From positions 1 to 25,088 of IMG/VR virus record IMGVR_UViG_3300042542_001385: a DNA stretch of 25,088 nt, one strand, 5' to 3'. The translations under genes and the position numbers were made by a program. How positions within the stretch are numbered: the first letter of the stretch is position 1; each line of letters starts with the position of its first letter. The notes beneath the pieces were generated by a model, which was given only the letters and a program-made list of their open reading frames with translations, searched no databases and was not told the origin of the DNA. Shown here piece by piece: positions 22,171 to 25,088 of the stretch. Source of the stretch: a virus.

Positions 22171-22446
22171 CTAATCCTTAAATGAGTTGGTATCTCCATC
22201 GTAAGCTTTGCCTACCTTATCAGATAACTGCTTGGCTTCGTTGATGGCTTTCCAAGAAGTTCCTCTAGGTTCTATTCCCTCTGACCTAACATCTCTGTAA
22301 GCCTGAAGTCTGCTATCCCATTTTTTGCTAGATACCCCAGCAGTGTGTTTAGCATCTCCTGCGTTCATTTGAATGTTGGAAGCCCGCAAGCAGTCACCCC
22401 AACTGGCGTGATTTTGCGTAGGACATCCTGATCTGCAATTACTCAT
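22171..22446 (-). CDS. small Cys-containing head-region protein, 91 residues
   Basis: The N-terminus MSNCRSGCPTQNHASWGDCLRAS carries three Cys and one His in a likely metal-binding arrangement. It is followed by KKWDSRLQAYRDVRSEGIEPRGTSWKAI and a helix. The same layout recurs in head modules of actinobacterial phages. Function is not known; a capsid decoration or completion role is inferred from position. The start overlaps the upstream stop by four bases. Confidence 0.6.
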   Translation of the reverse strand: MSNCRSGCPTQNHASWGDCLRASNIQMNAGDAKHTAGVSSKKWDSRLQAYRDVRSEGIEPRGTSWKAINEAKQLSDKVGKAYDGDTNSFKD

Positions 22447-22775
22447 AAAGCGGTAAGATACTCTCCATACCCTGCATTAGTCAAGATTGCTGCAACCGCG
22501 TCTGAAACTGTATGGACGTGACCACCTTCAAAGTAGAAGTCTGCTGCTGCTATATCATCTTGGCTAGGAACTCTAAATTCTTGGACGCTAGTTCCAGTAA
22601 TTAGTAACGCCACCCCTCTAGGAATGTCAGTTGCTAATGGAGGGATTGTGCCTCTCGCAGTTCCACCCGTAATCCGCTTACCGCTAAGACTACGCATAGC
22701 TCTGTTATTACTTGGGTAAGTTTCATTTTCCCAAGGTCCAATTAAACGATATGGCACAACCCCTCCTTTACTCAA
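22443..22775 (-). CDS. hypothetical head-region protein, 110 residues
   Basis: It lies directly downstream of the capsid gene. The sequence has a Gly/Arg/Ser-rich N-terminal half (NNRAMRSLSGKRITGGTARG), then EFRVPSQDDIAAADFYFEGGHVH and a closing helix (DAVAAILTNAGYGEYL). No cysteine, membrane segment or family motif is seen. A head-completion or decoration protein is the likely role. GGAGG precedes the start closely. Confidence 0.55.
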   Translation of the reverse strand: MSKGGVVPYRLIGPWENETYPSNNRAMRSLSGKRITGGTARGTIPPLATDIPRGVALLITGTSVQEFRVPSQDDIAAADFYFEGGHVHTVSDAVAAILTNAGYGEYLTAL

Positions 22776-22778
22776 GCA

Positions 22779-23720
22779 TTAGCTTGTGATTGACGATCCA
22801 GTCTCAATGCGAATCAATGAGGCTTCACGTAGACGGTTGAATCCACCGAAGTAGTACCAACCGATTGTGCGGAAGCGGCGTAGTGCGTCAATCTCTGGAC
22901 CTAGAACGGTAGAGATATCTTGCGCTGTTGCTTCTGCTAGTGCTTCCTTACCAAGTACAACTGCCTTATAGACGTTGACTGTGGCGGTGTTTGTTCCAAA
23001 AGGAACGCGTGGAGTCTCAATGATTGTGGCTCCAGCAAGAACACCTACTACACCAGTTGCGAACTGTGAACGACCTGACTCAACAAACTTGCTGAGATCT
23101 TGGAAGCCACCTGTTCCAGTCTCGGCCTGAAGGTCGTGAGACTGACGTGGATGTAGGAAAGCGGTGTAAAGGTCACCCATTCTTGGGATTGCTTTATTTG
23201 TACGAAGCTTGGTTACAGCCTCGCGGATGTCTGCTACAGATAGAACTGCAGCATTTGTGATTGTGTCAGTAGTGGTAGCAGTTGCTCCACCATAGATTAC
23301 GTTAGTTCCACCGGTTAGCACTGTGGCTACGATAGAGTCTAGGGAATCTGCTGCGTTGTAAGCGATGATGTTGGCTAGTGCCTCGTCTACCGCTGAGAAC
23401 GACAACTGACGTAGTTGGTTAGATGTTGTAACTACGTTACCATATTCGTTAAGGGTAACAGTTACTTGGCTTGGATTGCCAAGGGCTACAGAGTTTACGT
23501 CTGATTCTTCTGCTAGAGTGGATGTCGCTGTGGACAAGTCACTGTAGATTGAGAAGACTACGGACGAACCTGGCATAGCCTGTTGTACTGGCTTGACATC
23601 TGCTACAGAACGCATAACAGGAATTGAGCGAAGTGCCATTCGAACATACTGATCGAACGCTTGTTTCACTAATTCATCAATTTCGCCAGTACCTGTAATG
23701 GTTCCACCTGGAAGTGCCAT
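22779..23720 (-). CDS. major capsid protein, N4-gp56-like (HK97 fold)
   Basis: The product is 313 residues. MALPGGTITGTGEIDELVKQ begins a helix that leads into FDQYVRMALRSIPVMRSVAD, and PGSSVVFSIYSDLSTATSTLAEESD follows, as in the N4-gp56 family of capsid proteins. Later regions (FLHPRQSHDLQ, ALAEATAQDIS, GWYYFGGFNRLREASLIRIE) match the domain and the C-terminal strand order. It forms the capsid shell. The gene follows the scaffold directly and precedes head-completion genes, the usual order. No obvious protease cleavage site is identified. Confidence 0.88.
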   Translation of the reverse strand: MALPGGTITGTGEIDELVKQAFDQYVRMALRSIPVMRSVADVKPVQQAMPGSSVVFSIYSDLSTATSTLAEESDVNSVALGNPSQVTVTLNEYGNVVTTSNQLRQLSFSAVDEALANIIAYNAADSLDSIVATVLTGGTNVIYGGATATTTDTITNAAVLSVADIREAVTKLRTNKAIPRMGDLYTAFLHPRQSHDLQAETGTGGFQDLSKFVESGRSQFATGVVGVLAGATIIETPRVPFGTNTATVNVYKAVVLGKEALAEATAQDISTVLGPEIDALRRFRTIGWYYFGGFNRLREASLIRIETGSSITS

Positions 23721-23753
23721 TTAGGTATTGCCTTTCGTTTGATTGATGGGAGT

Positions 23754-24218
23754 TTAGATACCAGAATCCATCAACAGTTTTTTCAGTTCCTCTGGGGTTT
23801 CAGTATTGAGGATACGTTTAAGAATATCCGCTTGACCGTCTGCCGTTAGACCTGCATTAGCTGCGTTTTGAATTCGCTGATAACTCTGCACATTGGCAGA
23901 ATCAACATTGGTTTCTTTCTTGTTGACTTCAAATCCGAAAACATCAGCGTTTTCGTCAAGCCAACGTGACACAGATTCCTCATCGGAATCAATGTCCGAA
24001 GGAATAAACTTAGAAATCTTCTCGTTTATTCCGCGAGCACCAAGGACATCTTTGATCGTCCTAGATCGGGTTTGATTTCGCAGTGCTTCCAATTCCGCTT
24101 GCATTTCTTTCAATGCTTTTTCTTTGCTTCTATTGGCTTTTCTTAGTTCTTTTACTGCGTTACCTGACTCTGGTTCTAAATCAAAGTCGTCTTCTTCTTC
24201 GTACTCATATGTGGACAT
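23754..24218 (-). CDS. capsid scaffolding protein
   Basis: The product is 154 residues from ATG24218, which lies nine bases after AAGAAGG; a GTG at 24227 is too close to that site. An acidic head (YEYEEEDDFDLEPES) is followed by a coiled-coil (KELRKANRSKEKALKEMQAELEALRNQ, about 22-48) and a helical C-terminus (TPEELKKLLMDSGI). This composition and the position just before the capsid gene define phage scaffold proteins, which guide shell assembly and then leave or are cut. The HslV-like enzyme downstream may process it (inference). Confidence 0.82.
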   Translation of the reverse strand: MSTYEYEEEDDFDLEPESGNAVKELRKANRSKEKALKEMQAELEALRNQTRSRTIKDVLGARGINEKISKFIPSDIDSDEESVSRWLDENADVFGFEVNKKETNVDSANVQSYQRIQNAANAGLTADGQADILKRILNTETPEELKKLLMDSGI

Positions 24219-24339
24219 AGTCCGCACCCTTCTTCTTGTTAGTTGATTCGCAATCCACTACATAGTCGGGGTAACTAAGTAGGCTATTGCTATCGGTCTT
24301 GTACACCGTTCGGGGCCGATAGATCCGAACAGGATTCTT
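24205..24339 (-). other. open frame beyond the upstream gene's TAA (possible readthrough extension)
   Basis: Directly after the TAA at 24342-24340 the same frame stays open for 44 codons to TGA 24207-24205, encoding KNPVRIYRPRTVYKTDSNS and LLSYPDYVVDCESTNKKKG. The composition looks protein-like, and the frame has no ATG; its only ordinary alternative start is GTG at codon 12. It fills the 121-bp gap to the scaffold and overlaps its start by 14 bp. It may be a readthrough domain, a gene with an unusual start, or a remnant. Confidence 0.45.
24290..24330 (-). promoter_or_regulatory. predicted H-type RNA pseudoknot after a stop codon
   Basis: On the minus strand GTTCGG (24330-24325) pairs with CCGAAC (24313-24308), and CTATCGG (24322-24316) with CCGATAG (24296-24290). 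The arms interleave: stem 6 bp, loop 2 nt, stem 7 bp, 2 nt between, and an 11-nt last loop. It begins nine bases after the TAA at 24340, the distance typical of recoding stimulators. Alternative simple hairpins are possible. Confidence 0.5.
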
Positions 24340-25088
24340 TTAGTATTGTCCAGCGGTAGGAGTAGCTAGAGCACCAGAAGTCAAGTTAATTGACTTCTTA
24401 AATCTGGCTCGTTCAGCACTAGCAAGTTTCTGACCTGCTTGCTTACTTTGCTCTAGTCCACCAAAGACAGTTTCTACTGCTTGCTCTTGCCCATAGAGTC
24501 CTTGGTTCTTATCTATTGCAGATAAGAATTCACCTCTCTTAGCACCAGCAGCAGCAAGACTAAATCCTCGTTGCTGCTCAGCAAACCTTAGATCTCCAGC
24601 ACCTAATGCAGTTGCTCTGGCTGCTGCAGTATCAGAGATACCTGACAACAGTGCTGCTGCAGCAGAAAGATTCTTACCTGCTAGTGCGTTAATTACTTGC
24701 TGACCTTTAACTGGATCAGTTGCATAAGCAGCAATAGCAGACTCATCTATGTTAAATCTGCTCTTTAATTGATCTTTGACATACTGATCTGTGTTAGCAG
24801 CGATAGCATAACCAGCCTGTAGAATGTCAGTCACATCCATCATATCTAAGTTGTTTGCTAATAAACTTTGGAAATCTTCTGGGGTATCATAGAATCCAGC
24901 AGGCATATTGTAATCCTTAAATGCCTTCTGGTATTCATCTTCCATACCCAAGATAGTCTTTTCGTCAAGGGCAGTGTAGCCAGACTTAACTCGCATCTCA
25001 TTTACTTTACCAAAGCGTTCGTAATAAGATTTAGTTTCAGTAAGTGCTAAGTAAAAACCTTCTGAAGTAGTTGGTATCTCGGTTACTG
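24340..25088 (-). CDS. minor structural protein, 5' end outside the window
   Basis: The frame is open to the window edge (249 codons seen), so the protein is longer than the 218 residues after the internal Met at 24996. The visible part is helical: EDEYQKAFKDYNMPAGFY and LLANNLDMMDVTDILQAGYAI are followed by Ala-rich helices (AAAALLSGISDTAAARATALGAG). It ends ASAERARFKKSINLTSGALATPTAGQY, a C-terminal motif I associate with phage head- or tail-region proteins of unknown function. It precedes the scaffold, so it may be a portal-linked or internal virion protein. Confidence 0.6.
   Translation of the reverse strand, partial: VTEIPTTSEGFYLALTETKSYYERFGKVNEMRVKSGYTALDEKTILGMEDEYQKAFKDYNMPAGFYDTPEDFQSLLANNLDMMDVTDILQAGYAIAANTDQYVKDQLKSRFNIDESAIAAYATDPVKGQQVINALAGKNLSAAAALLSGISDTAAARATALGAGDLRFAEQQRGFSLAAAGAKRGEFLSAIDKNQGLYGQEQAVETVFGGLEQSKQAGQKLASAERARFKKSINLTSGALATPTAGQY

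Overview
This window is part of a tailed-phage genome, seen either as a free phage or as a prophage segment. The host is almost certainly an actinobacterium. One gene is a complete WhiB-like protein with the four-cysteine Fe-S pattern and the GIWGG turn, a family confined to Actinobacteria and their phages. Base composition is moderate (clearly not high-GC by eye), which fits low-GC planktonic actinobacteria better than Streptomyces or Mycobacterium. That host level is an inference.

Layout. (1) Positions 1-1821, plus strand: a shortened DnaN-type sliding clamp followed by six very small genes joined by overlapping stop and start codons. The run ends in a strong intrinsic terminator at 1837-1869. 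(2) Positions 1909-8254, minus strand, converging on module 1: replication, recombination and regulation. In transcription order these are a SAM methyltransferase, a Cas4/RecB-type Fe-S nuclease, an unknown protein, a RecA/DnaB-type ATPase, a resolvase-like nuclease, three small Cys-pair proteins, a primase split between two frames, a possible MazG-like protein, a sigma-like factor, a second small nuclease and the WhiB-like protein. (3) Positions 8255-8489: an intergenic region with a very strong minus-strand terminator and a C8TAC7 tract. (4) Positions 8490-9836: a lysis module with M23 peptidase, two small membrane proteins and a lytic transglycosylase. (5) Positions 9837-25088, all minus strand: virion genes. 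In transcription order these are an incomplete structural protein, scaffold, N4-gp56-type major capsid protein, two small head proteins, an HslV-like protease, three very basic small proteins, a collagen-like protein, three tandem glycine-rich adhesins, a glycosyltransferase with a repeat domain, an adaptor-like protein, a fibre-like protein, a polythreonine mucin-like protein, a GlcNAc-transferase-like enzyme and a large beta-rich tail protein.

The most distinctive theme is a possible glycosylated virion surface. A protein with 43 threonines in a 59-residue tract lies within 450 bp of an enzyme resembling the polypeptide GlcNAc-transferases. The same operon also encodes a Gly-Pro-Thr collagen-like protein and a second glycosyltransferase. 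Other notable points are a predicted RNA pseudoknot 9 nt after the stop codon of the gene at 24340, where the reading frame stays open for 44 more codons; an HslV-like protease between capsid and tail genes; a primase needing a +1 frame change; and a two-domain-sized sliding clamp. No tape-measure gene lies between capsid and lysis genes, which mildly favours a short-tailed (podovirus-like) virion. Terminase and portal genes are not in the window.
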